This document shows positions 1 to 9,518 of a stretch of DNA of 64,000 nucleotides, piece by piece (within the stretch, counting starts at the first letter, position 1; each line of letters opens with the position of its first letter). The notes below the pieces were generated by a model that saw only the letters and a list, made by a program, of their open reading frames with translations, was not told the DNA's origin and did no database searches. This DNA comes from Rs1 sp029027825 (GTDB lineage Bacteria; Pseudomonadota; Gammaproteobacteria; Pseudomonadales; Balneatricaceae), in the NCBI GenBank assembly GCA_029027825.1, contig CP093399.1, forward strand, positions 3,348,001 through 3,412,000, given 5' to 3'. A program made the position numbers and the translations under genes.

Positions 1-726
1 TAAACGATTACCGGCACTTATAGCGGCGAGATCAGCGCTCAAATACGCAGCGAGCAATTGCTGATCATCACTGATCAACTGGGCTGAGACTGCCATTTGT
101 TGAGCCGCTTTATGCCAGTGCTGTAAAATTGGCGCTAATACTTGGTGACGAATATAATTTCGATCGTAATCTAAGCTGTCATTACTTGGATCATTGACCC
201 ACTTGAGAGCAGAGGCATGACCAAACTCAAGCAGCTGCGATTTGGTCATCGCCAACAAAGGCCTTAACAGCCACGCACTGCCGATAGCCCGCTGTACTGG
301 CATCGCCGAGAGCCCTTTAGCTCCCGCCCCCCTAATCAAGCGAAACAACAGTGTCTCGGCTTGATCATTAGCATGATGACCAAATAACAGGCAATCACCG
401 GGCGTTAAGAAGCGCTCGAAACACTGGTATCGAGCCGCTCTAAGCAATTGCTCAGAACGCCCTTGTGGAGCTATTTTAAAGGCAAAGAAAGGAATATCGC
501 GCTGCTGACATTGACGCTGGCAAAATGATTGCCAGTCATCGGCACTGGATTGTTGTTGATGATTGATATGAATGGCGACTAGGGAGTTAGCGGGTAGAGT
601 CTGATGCGCTAACTGTAGCGCCACCATTGAATCTAAACCACCGCTTAAAGCGACCACCCAACGCTCTACCTTGGTGCTTTGTTGAAAAACTTGGCACTGC
701 TGATAAAACGTTGCGTCGATTGACAT
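1..726 (-). CDS. tilS: tRNA(Ile)-lysidine synthase, C-terminal part outside window
   Basis: TilS uses ATP to attach lysine to C34 of the CAU-anticodon isoleucine tRNA, so that it reads AUA. The reading frame is open to base 1, so only the first 242 residues are seen. The PP-loop SGGLDS lies at residues 28-33. A GHHANDQAET block and an RGAGAKGLSAMP block, both typical of the N-terminal ATPase domain, follow. The ATG at 726 lies 10 bp after the accA stop, so the gene probably shares the accA transcript, the usual arrangement in gammaproteobacteria. Confidence 0.93.
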   Translation of the reverse strand, partial: MSIDATFYQQCQVFQQSTKVERWVVALSGGLDSMVALQLAHQTLPANSLVAIHINHQQQSSADDWQSFCQRQCQQRDIPFFAFKIAPQGRSEQLLRAARYQCFERFLTPGDCLLFGHHANDQAETLLFRLIRGAGAKGLSAMPVQRAIGSAWLLRPLLAMTKSQLLEFGHASALKWVNDPSNDSLDYDRNYIRHQVLAPILQHWHKAAQQMAVSAQLISDDQQLLAAYLSADLAAISAGNRL

Positions 727-736
727 TGCAGGCTGG

Positions 737-1690
737 CTAGTCGTTTATGCCGTAGGCCATTAGCCGGTTGTAGCGATGCTCTAGCAACTCATCCTCAGAC
801 AGCTTATCCAGCTCTTCTAGAGAGGAAATCAGTTTGGCCTTTAAGTTTGCAGCTAGTTCAGCAGCCCCTCGGTGCGCACCTCCTAACGGCTCTTCAATTA
901 CTTCATCTACTAATTTGAGTTCCAATAATCGCTCAGAGGTAACGCCCATCACTTTTGCAGCTTCCGGCGCCTTGTCGGCACTCTTCCAAAGGATAGATGC
1001 ACAACCTTCCGGTGAAATAACCGAGTAGGTAGAGTATTGAAACATCATTAATTTATCACAGACGCCAATCGCCAACGCTCCACCTGAACCACCTTCACCA
1101 ATAACGGTTGAGATAATCGGCGTTTTTAGACGTGACATTTTAGCCAAGTTGAAAGCTATCGCCTCACTTTGACCGCGCTCTTCTGCATCAATGCCAGGAT
1201 AGGCACCTGGCGTGTCGATAAAAGTGATGATCGGCATTTTAAAACGCTCCGCCATTTCCATCACCCGCAGTGCTTTACGATAGCCTTCAGGACGAGGCAT
1301 ACCAAAATTCCGCCTGACCTTTTCTTTAACATCACGCCCTTTTTGATGACCGATCACCACGACTGGCCGACCGGCTAGCTTTGCCATTCCACAGACTAGA
1401 GCAGGGTCGTCAGAGAAATGCCGATCGCCGTGAATTTCTTCAAAGTCGCCCAGTATAAAATCAATATAATCAAGAGTGTAAGGACGCTGCGGATGACGTG
1501 CAATTTGCTGCACTTGCCAGGCAGATAAATCGTTGAAAATTGTTTTAGTTAAGGATTTACTTTTCTCTTCAAGATTTGTCAGTTCGTCGGCTATGTTGAT
1601 TTCTGTATTTTCACCAACAAGTCTTAACTCTTCAATTTTTGTTTCAAGTTTAGCAATAGGTTGCTCAAACTCTAAATAGTTAGGATTCAT
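737..1690 (-). CDS. accA: acetyl-CoA carboxylase carboxyltransferase subunit alpha
   Basis: AccA and AccD together form the carboxyltransferase of acetyl-CoA carboxylase, which makes malonyl-CoA for fatty acid synthesis in the cytoplasm. From the ATG at 1690 the protein starts MNPNYLEFEQPI, as in the family, and is 317 residues, against about 319 usually. A longer frame to a TTG at 1729 adds 13 residues without family support. The FGMPRPEGYRKALRVMEMA and FIDTPGAYPGIDAEERGQ blocks of the carboxyltransferase fold are intact. It follows dnaE after a 200-bp gap, so it may have its own promoter. Confidence 0.96.
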   Translation of the reverse strand: MNPNYLEFEQPIAKLETKIEELRLVGENTEINIADELTNLEEKSKSLTKTIFNDLSAWQVQQIARHPQRPYTLDYIDFILGDFEEIHGDRHFSDDPALVCGMAKLAGRPVVVIGHQKGRDVKEKVRRNFGMPRPEGYRKALRVMEMAERFKMPIITFIDTPGAYPGIDAEERGQSEAIAFNLAKMSRLKTPIISTVIGEGGSGGALAIGVCDKLMMFQYSTYSVISPEGCASILWKSADKAPEAAKVMGVTSERLLELKLVDEVIEEPLGGAHRGAAELAANLKAKLISSLEELDKLSEDELLEHRYNRLMAYGIND

Positions 1691-1890
1691 CTGCTTATTT
1701 TCCGCTCTTAATATCAAATTAACGGCCAATTTTACCGTTCTGTCACACAGATAACTAGTCTAAGCTGGCATTTTCCGCTTTAAGTTCGATTCTGTGTATT
1801 AATTTCATGTTTTATAACAGCTTTATAACATGTTTAATTAAGTCTTGGTGCTAAATTAAACACTGACAAAACAAGTTCTGACCACTGTTA

Positions 1891-4800
1891 CTACAAATAG
1901 CACACCTGCACCGCAGTTTCGCCAAATAAATGACTCAAGGCAATCAACAAATCATCATTTGCATCTACTCGCCAATTCGCGCCCAATTGAATGACCCCAC
2001 AGGCTGTTTGCATTTGATACTTAAAGGCCACTTGCAAACCTTGCTCAGCTTTATGCTGTCCCAGCAACTTAGAGACCTGAGTGAGCCTGTTCCCTCTAAA
2101 GTCGGTGGCTTTACACTCTACTTGCACAGATTGTGCATATTGCGCCCGCGCCTGTGGGATACTAATTAGTCGACTGACTCTGACTTTAATGCCTCCAGAG
2201 TAATCATCATTAGACACTTCGCCTTCCATAATGACGATCGTATCTTTCTTGATGAGGTCCCGGTACTTCTCGTATACATCACCAAACAGAGTGACTTCAA
2301 TGCGCGCGGTTCGATCATCTAAGGTAATAAAGCACAAGTTGTCGCCTTTTTTGGTTTTCATCACTCGCTGATCGACAATCAAGCCGGCAATTTTTTGTAC
2401 TGAACCTCGCGACGGAACAATCTCATTAATTCTTTTACTGATAAAATTCTTTAATTCTGTTTCATATTGATCGATAGGGTGCCCCGTTAGGTACAAACCT
2501 AGCGTGTCTAACTCACCTTTCAAACGCTCTCTATCAGTCCAGTTTCTGACTTTTCGAATTTCCTCAAAAGGATCTCGGGCCTGCTCTTGATCATCACTGC
2601 CAAACAGATCAAACATCCCCGAACTTTGATTGTGTGCACTTTGGTCAGCACCTTTTAATGCATCGGAAATAGAAGCGACCATCACCGCTCGTGTCGGACC
2701 TAAGTCATCCATTGCACCACTGCGAATTAGCCCTTCCAAGACCCGTTTATTGAGCTTTTTAGCGCCAACTCGCTCGCAGAACTCATACATGTCTTGAAAT
2801 TCACCAGCACCATCATTTCGCGCTTCAATGATCGCTTCGATCGGCCCTTCACCGACTCCTTTGATTGCGCCTAAACCGTATATAATTTCTCCCTGAGGAT
2901 CAACGGTAAATTTATAGCCACCATTTTGCACACTCGGCAAAGCCGGTGCAATGCCCATTTTACGACACTCTTCAACGAACACTACGACCTTTTCTGTGGT
3001 CTGCATATCCGCAGACATAACCGCCGCCATAAATGGTGCAGGGTAGTGAGTTTTTAACCAAGCGGTCTGATAGGAGACCAGCGCATAAGCCGCTGAGTGT
3101 GATTTATTAAAACCGTAGCCGGCAAATTTTTCAACTAAATCAAATATATTACCGGCGAGCTTTTGATCGATACCGTTTTTTTGACAGCCCTCAAGGAAAG
3201 CACCACGCTGCTTGGCCATTTCCTCCGGCTTCTTTTTACCCATGGCACGACGCAACATGTCAGCTCCACCTAAGGTGAAACTAGCCATTACTTGGGCTAT
3301 TTGCATAATTTGTTCTTGGTATAAAATGATCCCGTAGGTCGGTTCAAGTACCGGTTGTAATATATCTAATTGATAGTCAGCATGCGGCCATGCCATTTCT
3401 GCACGACCATGTTTACGATTTATAAAATCATCTACAATTCCGGACTGCAACGGCCCCGGTCTGAATAAGGCAACCAGCGCGATAATGTCTTCAAAACGAC
3501 TCGGTAGTAATTTCGATACTAGATCTTTCATACCACTTGATTCCAGCTGAAAGACCGCAGTTGTCTCAGCGGTTCTCAACAGGTTAAAAGTATCGGCGTC
3601 TTCAAGGTCTATCAAGGCTATATCAAGATCTTCTTCACCTTCTTCACGCCGCTTAGCATTGATCGTTTTCAGCGCCCAATCAATAATTGTTAAAGTCCGT
3701 AAACCGAGAAAGTCAAACTTAACTAGACCCGCTTCTTCGACATCATTTTTGTCAAACTGCGTAACTAAACCTTGACCTTCTGCATCGCAAAGCGTCGCTG
3801 AAAAATCAGTCAACTTAGTGGGCGCGATCACCACACCGCCCGCATGCTTACCGGTGCCACGCACCGTCCCCTCGAGCTTTAGCGCCATTTCCATTATTTC
3901 TTGCGCTTCTTCACTGCCTTTCACAAACTCATCTAAAGCTGGTTCTATCTCCATTGCTTTAGTCAGTGTTATACCGACTTCGAATGGGATCAATTTAGAT
4001 AATTTATCCGCTAAACCAAAAGGCTTTCCCTGCACTCTGGCAACATCACGCACTACTGCCTTGGCGGCCATAGTGCCAAAGGTGACGATTTGCGACACAG
4101 CATCTCGACCGTAAGTTCTCGCCACGTAATCAATTACTTTATCGCGATTATCCATACAGAAATCGATATCGAAATCGGGCATTGATACACGCTCTGGATT
4201 GAGGAATCGCTCGAACAGCAAGTCATATTCCAAAGGATCCAAATCGGTAATTTTTTGCGCATAGGCAATTAATGAACCCGCTCCTGAACCTCGCCCCGGT
4301 CCAACGGGAATACCGTTATCTTTGCCCCATTTTATAAAGTCCATTACAATCAAAAAGTAACCGGGAAAACCCATTTGAATAATAATTTCTAATTCAAATT
4401 CCAAACGATCATAGTACAGCTGACGTTTAGCGGCGTATTCGGGATCGTTTTTATCGAGCAGTACTGCCAGCCGCTCCTCCAAACCTTGCTCTGATACATC
4501 TCGGAAATACTCATCCATGGTCATCCCGGCAGGGATCGGGTATTTCGGCAGGTAATAGGTACCTAGATCTAATTCAATATTACAGCGTTTGGCTATTTCC
4601 GAGGTATTTGCCAGTGCTGAAGGTATATCTGAAAACAGCTCTGTCATCTCTTCAGAGCTGCGAAAATATTGCTGTTCACTATAATCCCTAGGCCGCTTAG
4701 GATCATCTAACACTCGAGACTGATTAATACACACCCGCGCTTCATGGGCATCAAAATCAGTGGTCTTTATAAACATCACATCGTTAGTCGCAACGACCGG

Positions 4801-5382
4801 ACATGCCATTTTAGTGGCTAATTGTACGCTGCGCTCTACCAGCTCGTTTTCCTGCAGTCTACCGGTGCGCTGCAATTCAATATAAAAACGATTTTCAAAG
4901 GCAGCCATCCACTGCGCGAGGATTTTTTCGGCGTCTGGATTTTGCGCCAACAGCGCCTTACCCAATTCACCCTTACCAGCTGATGAAAGGGCAATTAATC
5001 CCTCGGTTTGCGCCAGCAGCCAGCTTTTTTTTACCAGTACTTTATCGAGTACGAAATTTTGCCCCTGCTCGTAACCTCTGGAGATCAACTCCATCAAATT
5101 GCGGTAACCGAGCGCATTTTGCGCCAGCAGTGTAATGATAAAAGGCTCACCTTTTAAATCATCATTGATCACCATCAGGTCAACACCGCAAATCGGCTTT
5201 ATTCCCGCACTTGTAGCCGCTTTATAAAATTTGATTAAGCCGAATAAATTAATATGATCAGTTACTGCGACCGCAGGCATAGCCGCATTTTTTGCGGCGC
5301 CAACTAAGGCTTTAATTCGACACAATCCATCGACGACTGAATATTCTGTGTGAGTGCGGAGATGAACAAATGATTGAGACAT
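1891..5382 (-). CDS. dnaE: DNA polymerase III subunit alpha
   Basis: This is the catalytic polymerase of the replicative holoenzyme. It is 1163 residues long, close to the E. coli length. The order of domains is an N-terminal PHP domain (starts FVHLRTHTEYSVVDG), the palm with PVGPGRGSGAGSL and the catalytic aspartates in PDFDIDF near residue 400, the fingers with KSHSAAYALVSYQTAW, a helix-hairpin-helix region, and a C-terminal OB fold with a tau-binding tail. It sits 38 bp downstream of rnhB in the same direction, as in most gammaproteobacteria. Nothing appears broken. Confidence 0.97.
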   Translation of the reverse strand: MSQSFVHLRTHTEYSVVDGLCRIKALVGAAKNAAMPAVAVTDHINLFGLIKFYKAATSAGIKPICGVDLMVINDDLKGEPFIITLLAQNALGYRNLMELISRGYEQGQNFVLDKVLVKKSWLLAQTEGLIALSSAGKGELGKALLAQNPDAEKILAQWMAAFENRFYIELQRTGRLQENELVERSVQLATKMACPVVATNDVMFIKTTDFDAHEARVCINQSRVLDDPKRPRDYSEQQYFRSSEEMTELFSDIPSALANTSEIAKRCNIELDLGTYYLPKYPIPAGMTMDEYFRDVSEQGLEERLAVLLDKNDPEYAAKRQLYYDRLEFELEIIIQMGFPGYFLIVMDFIKWGKDNGIPVGPGRGSGAGSLIAYAQKITDLDPLEYDLLFERFLNPERVSMPDFDIDFCMDNRDKVIDYVARTYGRDAVSQIVTFGTMAAKAVVRDVARVQGKPFGLADKLSKLIPFEVGITLTKAMEIEPALDEFVKGSEEAQEIMEMALKLEGTVRGTGKHAGGVVIAPTKLTDFSATLCDAEGQGLVTQFDKNDVEEAGLVKFDFLGLRTLTIIDWALKTINAKRREEGEEDLDIALIDLEDADTFNLLRTAETTAVFQLESSGMKDLVSKLLPSRFEDIIALVALFRPGPLQSGIVDDFINRKHGRAEMAWPHADYQLDILQPVLEPTYGIILYQEQIMQIAQVMASFTLGGADMLRRAMGKKKPEEMAKQRGAFLEGCQKNGIDQKLAGNIFDLVEKFAGYGFNKSHSAAYALVSYQTAWLKTHYPAPFMAAVMSADMQTTEKVVVFVEECRKMGIAPALPSVQNGGYKFTVDPQGEIIYGLGAIKGVGEGPIEAIIEARNDGAGEFQDMYEFCERVGAKKLNKRVLEGLIRSGAMDDLGPTRAVMVASISDALKGADQSAHNQSSGMFDLFGSDDQEQARDPFEEIRKVRNWTDRERLKGELDTLGLYLTGHPIDQYETELKNFISKRINEIVPSRGSVQKIAGLIVDQRVMKTKKGDNLCFITLDDRTARIEVTLFGDVYEKYRDLIKKDTIVIMEGEVSNDDYSGGIKVRVSRLISIPQARAQYAQSVQVECKATDFRGNRLTQVSKLLGQHKAEQGLQVAFKYQMQTACGVIQLGANWRVDANDDLLIALSHLFGETAVQVCYL

Positions 5383-5420
5383 AGGAACGTTGTTTCCCTG
5401 CTGGAAAATGATGACTTAAT

Positions 5421-6020
5421 TTATGAGGATTGTGAGAGTAACACTTTTACCGGCTTAAAACTTTTACGATGACATGCCAATACCCCGTATTTAGCCAGTG
5501 CCTTGAAATGCTCTTTAGTGGGATAACCTTTGTGTCGATCAAAACCGTATTCAGGATGGATTTGATGTAAGGCGTGCATTTCTCTGTCTCTGATAACTTT
5601 CGCCACGATAGATGCCGCACTGATCGCGGCAACTTTGTCGTCACCTTTAACGATGGCCTCACAGGGATAGCTAATATCAGGACAGCGATTACCATCGACC
5701 AACACCATCACCGGCTTAATGCTCAAGCCTTCAATGGCGCGCTTCATCGCCAACATACTGGCCTGCAGTATATTGATTTGATCAATTTCTGCAGGTGACG
5801 CTCTACCAATCGCATAGCAAAGTGCATGCTCCATGATTTGCTGATATAGGTACTCGCGTTTTTTTTCACTGAGTTTTTTTGAATCTGCCAATCCGGCAAT
5901 TGGTTTGGCAGGGTTTAAAATAACCGCGGCTGAAACCACATCAGCTACTAGCGGCCCTCGTCCGACCTCGTCACAACCCGCTAACAATTCGATCTTTTGA
6001 TACTGTTCTAAATCTAACAT
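5421..6020 (-). CDS. rnhB: ribonuclease HII
   Basis: RNase HII cuts RNA from RNA-DNA hybrids and starts removal of misincorporated ribonucleotides. The GCDEVGRGPL block carries the first catalytic Asp-Glu pair, and VDGNRCPD and SAASIVAKVIRDREM supply later family motifs. I chose the ATG at 6020, which gives 199 residues and a GAG-rich site upstream. A TTG at 6041 overlaps the lpxB stop as TTGA and would add seven residues; it cannot be excluded. The gene lies in the lpxB-rnhB-dnaE run. Confidence 0.94.
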   Translation of the reverse strand: MLDLEQYQKIELLAGCDEVGRGPLVADVVSAAVILNPAKPIAGLADSKKLSEKKREYLYQQIMEHALCYAIGRASPAEIDQINILQASMLAMKRAIEGLSIKPVMVLVDGNRCPDISYPCEAIVKGDDKVAAISAASIVAKVIRDREMHALHQIHPEYGFDRHKGYPTKEHFKALAKYGVLACHRKSFKPVKVLLSQSS

Positions 6021-6037
6021 TTGGCTCTCATCTATTA

Positions 6038-7195
6038 TCAAATCGGATCTTGTGGCGCTTGCTTGAGTAATTTTTGTATGGCTGCTGCTGCCCGGTCGCT
6101 GGCTGACATATCCAGTTGCCGGTGGATCTTTTTAAATTGGCGGCAATGATACTCTCTGTGCTGCTCATCCAACAGTGCTTTTTCCAGCTCTTCGAACAAT
6201 CGCTCAGCAGTGACTTGGTTTTGCAATATTTCCGGGACTAACATTTCTCCTGCCAGTAAATTAGGCAGAGATATATATTCAGCACTGATCATCCGGGAGT
6301 AGACAGCGTAAGTAACAGCGGCCATTTTATAGGCGACCACCATCGGTTTTCCCAGTAGTGCCGCCTCTAAAGTGGCGGTACCTGATGCGATCAAAACCGC
6401 ATCACACGCCGACAGCGCATCCCTTGATTGCTGCAACAATAGAGTCACCGGCAAATCAGGATACTGCTCTAGCTGCAACTGTATTTCATCATAGCGGTAT
6501 TGATTTGCAGCTGGTAGCACAAATTGAACTTGCGGATAGTGCTGATGAAACAGTTGCGCCGTCTCTAAGAAAACGCCAAGCAAATACCTAGTTTCACTAC
6601 TTCTACTACCAGGTAATAACGCGATAACTTTAGCATTTTCAGGAAGTGACAATTTTCTCTTAAAGCTTTGAGTATCGTATTGTTGAGGTATTAATTCCGC
6701 CAAGGTATGACCGACAAAAGCAATGTTTTGCTGGGTTTCTCGGTAGTGCTGCTGCTCAAACGGAAACAAAGTTAGCAGTAGATCGACCGCTTTTTTTATC
6801 TTAAAAATACGCTTTTTTTTCCAGGCCCACACCGATGGACTGACGTAGTGAACCGTTAAAATGCCGGCTTCTTTGAGCGCCAATTCAATATTCAAGTTGA
6901 AATCAGGGGCATCAACACCGATAAACAGATCCGGCGGAGTCTTTATAAAATCTTCAATCAGCTGTTTACGCAGTTTTAATAGAACCCGCAATCGACCTAG
7001 TACTTCCCATAACCCCATCACCGAGAGCTGTTCCATTGATGCCTTACTCACCAAACCTTGGGCGATCATTAAATCGCCACCTATTCCGTAAAATTCAATC
7101 TTAGGGTAGATTTTTTTCAGCGCCTTCATCAAACCGGCAGCCAAAATATCGCCCGAAGCTTCTCCGGCGATAATTGCCACTCTTAAGGTTGGCAC
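6038..7195 (-). CDS. lpxB: lipid-A-disaccharide synthase
   Basis: LpxB joins UDP-2,3-diacylglucosamine and lipid X to form the tetraacyl disaccharide of lipid A, at the inner face of the cytoplasmic membrane. The protein (385 residues) opens with the family signature RVAIIAGEASGD. It also has the APDFNLN and YVSPSVWAWKKKR blocks and the LLPGSRSSE segment of the second GT-B half. The start codon is GTG. Its TGA stop overlaps the alternative TTG start of rnhB. It lies 27 bp after lpxA in the lipid A gene run. Confidence 0.96.
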   Translation of the reverse strand: MPTLRVAIIAGEASGDILAAGLMKALKKIYPKIEFYGIGGDLMIAQGLVSKASMEQLSVMGLWEVLGRLRVLLKLRKQLIEDFIKTPPDLFIGVDAPDFNLNIELALKEAGILTVHYVSPSVWAWKKKRIFKIKKAVDLLLTLFPFEQQHYRETQQNIAFVGHTLAELIPQQYDTQSFKRKLSLPENAKVIALLPGSRSSETRYLLGVFLETAQLFHQHYPQVQFVLPAANQYRYDEIQLQLEQYPDLPVTLLLQQSRDALSACDAVLIASGTATLEAALLGKPMVVAYKMAAVTYAVYSRMISAEYISLPNLLAGEMLVPEILQNQVTAERLFEELEKALLDEQHREYHCRQFKKIHRQLDMSASDRAAAAIQKLLKQAPQDPI

Positions 7196-7222
7196 TCTAG
7201 GTAAGCTCTTGTAAGTGGCACA

Positions 7223-8011
7223 CTAGCGAATAATACCCCTAGATGAATGTTTCAGGCTGTCAATTAGGGCATTAACTGCCGGGGTCTGCTCTGCCAAGAT
7301 CAACAGCTCTTGGATGGCGTCCTCAGTGGTTAATCCACGTCTGTAAATTATTTTATAAGCGCGCTTGAGGTCGGCGATAGCTGCCGGTGTATAACCTAAC
7401 CGTTTCAACCCTTCAGTATTAATACCGTGCGGTTTCGCCGGGTGACCACTGGCCAGAACAAAAGCGGGAATATCTTTAAAGATCACCGTGCCTGCTCCGC
7501 ACATAACCGAAGGGCCTATGTGACAAAATTGGTGTATCGCTGTGAAACCACCTAAGATAGCTCTATCGCCTATTACTACATGCCCAGCTGCAGCGGAGTT
7601 ATTGGCCATAATGATGTCATTGCCAATCCTACAATCATGCGCAACATGCACATTCACCATAAATAAATTGCCACTGCCTATTTTAGTGATGGCATTATCT
7701 TGAATAGTACCGCGGTGAATAGTACAACTCTCACGAAAGACATTGTTATCGCCAATTTCTAAAAAGGTCGTTTCGCCTTGGTACTTTTTATCTTGGCAAT
7801 CTTCACCAATTGAACTAAATTGAAAAATTTTATTATCTTTACCTATTTTACAAGGGCCTTTAATGACCACATGAGATGCAACTTCAGTGCCTGACTCAAT
7901 TTCTACTCCAGCGCCAATAGTTGTCCAGGGCCCGACACTGACACCTTCTGCTAGCACCGCAGAAGGATTTATAATGGCACTGGGATGAATTAACTGACTA
8001 GCTTCTTTCAC
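7223..8011 (-). CDS. lpxA: acyl-ACP--UDP-N-acetylglucosamine O-acyltransferase
   Basis: LpxA carries out the first step of lipid A synthesis, moving a 3-hydroxyacyl chain from ACP to UDP-GlcNAc. The N-terminal two thirds shows the left-handed beta-helix hexapeptide pattern (for example HPSAIINPSAVLAEGVSVG). The catalytic histidine lies in VNVHVAHDCRIGN, and an alpha-helical C-terminal tail follows. I chose the GTG at 8011. It is preceded by AGGA at a normal distance and gives exactly 262 residues, the E. coli length. A GTG at 8035 would overlap fabZ and add eight residues. Confidence 0.95.
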   Translation of the reverse strand: MKEASQLIHPSAIINPSAVLAEGVSVGPWTTIGAGVEIESGTEVASHVVIKGPCKIGKDNKIFQFSSIGEDCQDKKYQGETTFLEIGDNNVFRESCTIHRGTIQDNAITKIGSGNLFMVNVHVAHDCRIGNDIIMANNSAAAGHVVIGDRAILGGFTAIHQFCHIGPSVMCGAGTVIFKDIPAFVLASGHPAKPHGINTEGLKRLGYTPAAIADLKRAYKIIYRRGLTTEDAIQELLILAEQTPAVNALIDSLKHSSRGIIR

Positions 8012-8021
8012 TATTATTTTC

Positions 8022-8453
8022 CTAGCGGTCTGCACAAAGTATGGTTGCAGAACTAACCACTTTGCCTTCCACTTCTGCTCTCACATCAAATTTCCAGATG
8101 CCACGCCTCTCTGAAATGATCTCTGCAAATAATTCTAACTTATCCCCAGGCACAACCGGTCTCTTAAAGCGCAATTTATCCGAGCCGACAAAGTAGTACA
8201 TCGAACCATCTTGCGGAGTTTTATCCATGGTTTTGAAGCCCAAAATACCGGCTGCTTGCGCCATTGCTTCTAAAATCAAAACCCCTGGCATTACAGGTTG
8301 CTCTGGAAAGTGACCATTAAAGAACGGCTCATTTACAGTTACATTTTTAAAGGCATGAATCGATTCTCCAAGCGTTATACTCACCACCCTGTCGACTAGT
8401 AGAAAAGGGTACCGGTGCGGTAAATATTCGCGAATCTGATTTACATCCATCAT
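8022..8453 (-). CDS. fabZ: 3-hydroxyacyl-[acyl-carrier-protein] dehydratase FabZ
   Basis: FabZ removes water from 3-hydroxyacyl-ACP in fatty acid elongation and competes with LpxA and LpxD for 3-hydroxyacyl-ACP, which fits its place between them. The hot-dog fold motif NGHFPEQPVMPGVLILEAMAQ carries the catalytic His and Glu. The protein has 143 residues. Its ATG overlaps the lpxD TAA stop by one base (TAATG), so the two genes are translationally coupled. A second ATG follows at once and could be used instead. Confidence 0.96.
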   Translation of the reverse strand: MMDVNQIREYLPHRYPFLLVDRVVSITLGESIHAFKNVTVNEPFFNGHFPEQPVMPGVLILEAMAQAAGILGFKTMDKTPQDGSMYYFVGSDKLRFKRPVVPGDKLELFAEIISERRGIWKFDVRAEVEGKVVSSATILCADR

Positions 8454-9496
8454 TATTTTTTGCCTTGTTCGATTATTATCGTATGCTGCTGCATCTCTTT
8501 TTCTAAAATTTTTATGCGTCTAGCCAATGCATCTAAACTGCGGAACCTCACCACATTTTTTTTCCAACTCTGATGTTTTTCAATACCAGTCCCTGAGGAA
8601 TAAACGCCTGCTTCTTGGATAGAACGACTGACTAAACTCATCGCCGTTATATGAGTCCCCGCCGCTATTTTTAAATGACCTGTAACCCCTGACAGTCCGG
8701 CAATAGTGCAGTTTTCACCAATGGAAGTACTACCAGCAATCGCTGTACAGCCGGCGATAGCAGTATAGTCACCTAGCACTACATTGTGCGCAATTTGCAC
8801 CTGATTATCTAACTTAACGCCATTACCTACGATAGTGTGGGACAGCGCCCCACGGTCAATAGTGGTAGAGGCACCGATTTCAACATCATTGCCAATTCGC
8901 ACACCTGCCAGTTGATAAATCTTCTGCCAACCTTGCGTTTTTTTAGCGAAGCCAAAACCATCCGCACCTATAACAGCACCTGAGTGAAGGATACAATTTT
9001 CTCCGACATGCACATCTTGGTATAAAGTGACGTTAGCTTCAAGACGACTGTTGGCACCAATGATACAGTCGTTACCTAGCACTGTATTTGGACCTATATA
9101 GCAAGCATCTTGAATAATCACATTTTCACCAATTACCGCCCCATGACAAATTTGTGCGGTCGCTGAAACCTTAGCTGATTTGGCCACGCTAACGTGAGCT
9201 GCCTGACCCGATATAACAGGTGCTCGCCAATCAAACCATTGACTAAGCTGAGCAAAAGCTAGATATGGATCATCGACGACAATGGCGGTATTTTTTACTT
9301 GTGGCTGCTGCTGTTTTTTCACTAAAACAACAGCGGCTTTGCTGGAAGACAAACTACCAATAAACTTAGCTTGCGCGCAAAAACTAATATCCCCTTCAGT
9401 CGCTTGATCTAAAGGGGATAGTCGATTGACTCTAGCATTAGCATCGCCGAATATCTCGCTATCTAAAAAAATAGCTATTTGCGAAACGCTATACAC
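8453..9496 (-). CDS. lpxD: UDP-3-O-(3-hydroxyacyl)glucosamine N-acyltransferase
   Basis: LpxD adds the N-linked 3-hydroxyacyl chain in lipid A synthesis. The 347-residue protein has an N-terminal uridine-binding domain (LSPLDQATEGDISFCAQAKF) and a long hexapeptide beta-helix with the catalytic histidine in VQIAHNVVLGD, followed by a helical tail. The start is GTG at 9496, seven bases after a GAGGA site. An ATG two bases upstream is out of frame. It lies only 22 bp after bamA; the skp gene usually found between them is absent. Confidence 0.95.
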   Translation of the reverse strand: MYSVSQIAIFLDSEIFGDANARVNRLSPLDQATEGDISFCAQAKFIGSLSSSKAAVVLVKKQQQPQVKNTAIVVDDPYLAFAQLSQWFDWRAPVISGQAAHVSVAKSAKVSATAQICHGAVIGENVIIQDACYIGPNTVLGNDCIIGANSRLEANVTLYQDVHVGENCILHSGAVIGADGFGFAKKTQGWQKIYQLAGVRIGNDVEIGASTTIDRGALSHTIVGNGVKLDNQVQIAHNVVLGDYTAIAGCTAIAGSTSIGENCTIAGLSGVTGHLKIAAGTHITAMSLVSRSIQEAGVYSSGTGIEKHQSWKKNVVRFRSLDALARRIKILEKEMQQHTIIIEQGKK

Positions 9497-9518
9497 ATTG
9501 ATCCTCGATTCGTATCAA

